Source: Cupriavidus taiwanensis (GTDB lineage: Bacteria; Pseudomonadota; Gammaproteobacteria; Burkholderiales; Burkholderiaceae). From it: a DNA stretch of 64,000 nucleotides. The translations under genes and the position numbers were made by a program. Within the stretch, counting starts at the first letter, position 1. Every line of letters begins with the position of its first letter. Of this stretch, positions 63,565-64,000 are shown in pieces. The stretch is from the NCBI RefSeq assembly GCF_900250115.1, contig NZ_LT984804.1:2681301-2745300 (forward strand), in the 5' to 3' direction. The notes under the pieces were generated by a model. The model saw only the letters and a program-made list of their open reading frames with translations, made no database searches and was not told where the DNA came from.

Positions 63565-64000
63565 TTACGGCGCCGTCGCCGCCACGGCGCCGCCTTCGCG
63601 CGTGGCCACCACGCGCGGATCGTTGAGCAGGAACTGCGCAAAGGCCTCGGCAAACGCGGGCAGCTTGCCGTCGGCGCGCACGATCAGACTCAGTTCGCGC
63701 AGCGCCCACGGCTCGGCCAGCCGCACCTCCGCCACACGCGCCTCGCGCAGGGCCTGCGCCGCCACGCTGCGCGGCACCAGCGCCACGCCGACGCCGGCCT
63801 CGGCCAGCGACAGCACCGCATCGAAGCTGTGCGCATGCAGGCGCACGTTGGGGCCCTTGCCGGCGCGCTGCGCCATCTCGCGCAGGAACAGGAAGTTGCT
63901 GCTGGTGCGGCTCATGCAGACAAAGTCGAACGCCAGCGCCGCGCCAAAACGCACTTCGGGCTCGCGCGCGAGCGGGTGGTCCGCCGCCATCACCAGGATC
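63565..64000 (-). CDS. LysR-family regulator, C-terminal part (cut by window end)
   Basis: The open frame runs off the window at 64000, giving 144 residues plus stop. The text ILVMAADHPLAREPEVRFGAALAF, then SFDAVLSLAEAGVGVALVPRSVAAQALRE is the effector domain of an LTTR. The N-terminal HTH lies outside. It is convergent with the CoA-transferase/Bug/hydratase operon and is its probable regulator. Confidence 0.85.
   Translation of the reverse strand, partial: ILVMAADHPLAREPEVRFGAALAFDFVCMSRTSSNFLFLREMAQRAGKGPNVRLHAHSFDAVLSLAEAGVGVALVPRSVAAQALREARVAEVRLAEPWALRELSLIVRADGKLPAFAEAFAQFLLNDPRVVATREGGAVAATAP

Overview
The window is high-GC bacterial chromosome with a betaproteobacterial character. 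It carries Bug-type tripartite tricarboxylate transporter (TTT) binding proteins, many LysR regulators, a cyoABCD-SURF1 bo-type oxidase cluster, a long-form argG and a neisserial-type porin. Gene content and style point to Burkholderiaceae, most likely Cupriavidus, and the density of accessory catabolic genes suggests a secondary chromosome. The genus is inferred from recall, not from a database search. No rRNA, tRNA, CRISPR array, prophage or intact insertion sequence was seen.

Layout. 0-3 kb: an intradiol dioxygenase remnant, then a Fur-box-controlled TonB siderophore receptor. 3-7.3 kb: an allantoin/purine operon (NCS1 permease, allantoin racemase, PuuE allantoinase) with its GntR regulator and a promoter carrying repeated TTGTAGAC-like half-sites. 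7.4-8.6 kb: small genes (cupin, membrane protein, DUF427). 8.7-13 kb: CoA-transferase, HMG-CoA-lyase-like lyase and Bug protein, with a divergent LysR. 13.2-18.2 kb: SDR, LysR/DJ-1 pair, penicillin-acylase-family hydrolase. 18.4-23.2 kb: an iron-box-preceded operon PepSY, DUF2271, DUF4198, ApbE, flavodoxin/FNR reductase. 23.3-30.1 kb: chromate transporter, chemoreceptor, GlsB-like protein, a divergent class A PBP. 30.3-37.9 kb: aldo/keto reductase, SURF1, cyoDCBA, divergent MFS. 38-41.3 kb: halogenase-like flavoprotein, FabG and a CPA2 antiporter. 41.3-48.2 kb: LysR/GDSL hydrolase, GST, prolyl aminopeptidase, a decayed MOSC gene, LysR, a frameshifted RidA and an old yellow enzyme. 48.2-51.3 kb: AraC regulator with quinone reductase and TauD-type dioxygenase. 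51.3-52 kb: repeats. 52-58.7 kb: a BKACE catabolic regulon (Bug protein, DUF1289, BKACE, AraC, porin, hydrolase, MFS). 58.9-60.3 kb: argG. 60.6-64 kb: CoA-transferase, Bug protein, enoyl-CoA hydratase and the edge of a LysR gene.

Three co-regulated systems can be read from the DNA. (1) The TonB receptor and the PepSY-DUF2271-DUF4198-ApbE-flavoreductase operon share a Fur-like box although they lie 23 kb apart. DUF2271 has an ApbE flavinylation motif (DGISGAT), so the operon looks like a periplasmic flavin-based ferric-siderophore reductase. (2) Two promoters 4.4 kb apart, before BKACE and before the MFS gene, share paired CGGGAC(A/G) repeats 21 bp apart and a GATACT -10 at matching distance; the AraC gene beside the first copy is the likely activator. 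(3) The allantoin operon promoter holds four half-sites, and a fifth precedes the linked GntR gene.

Decay is also visible: RidA and a MOSC remnant each carry a single-base deletion, a dioxygenase fragment lies at the left edge, and one roughly 105-bp dispersed repeat occurs twice.
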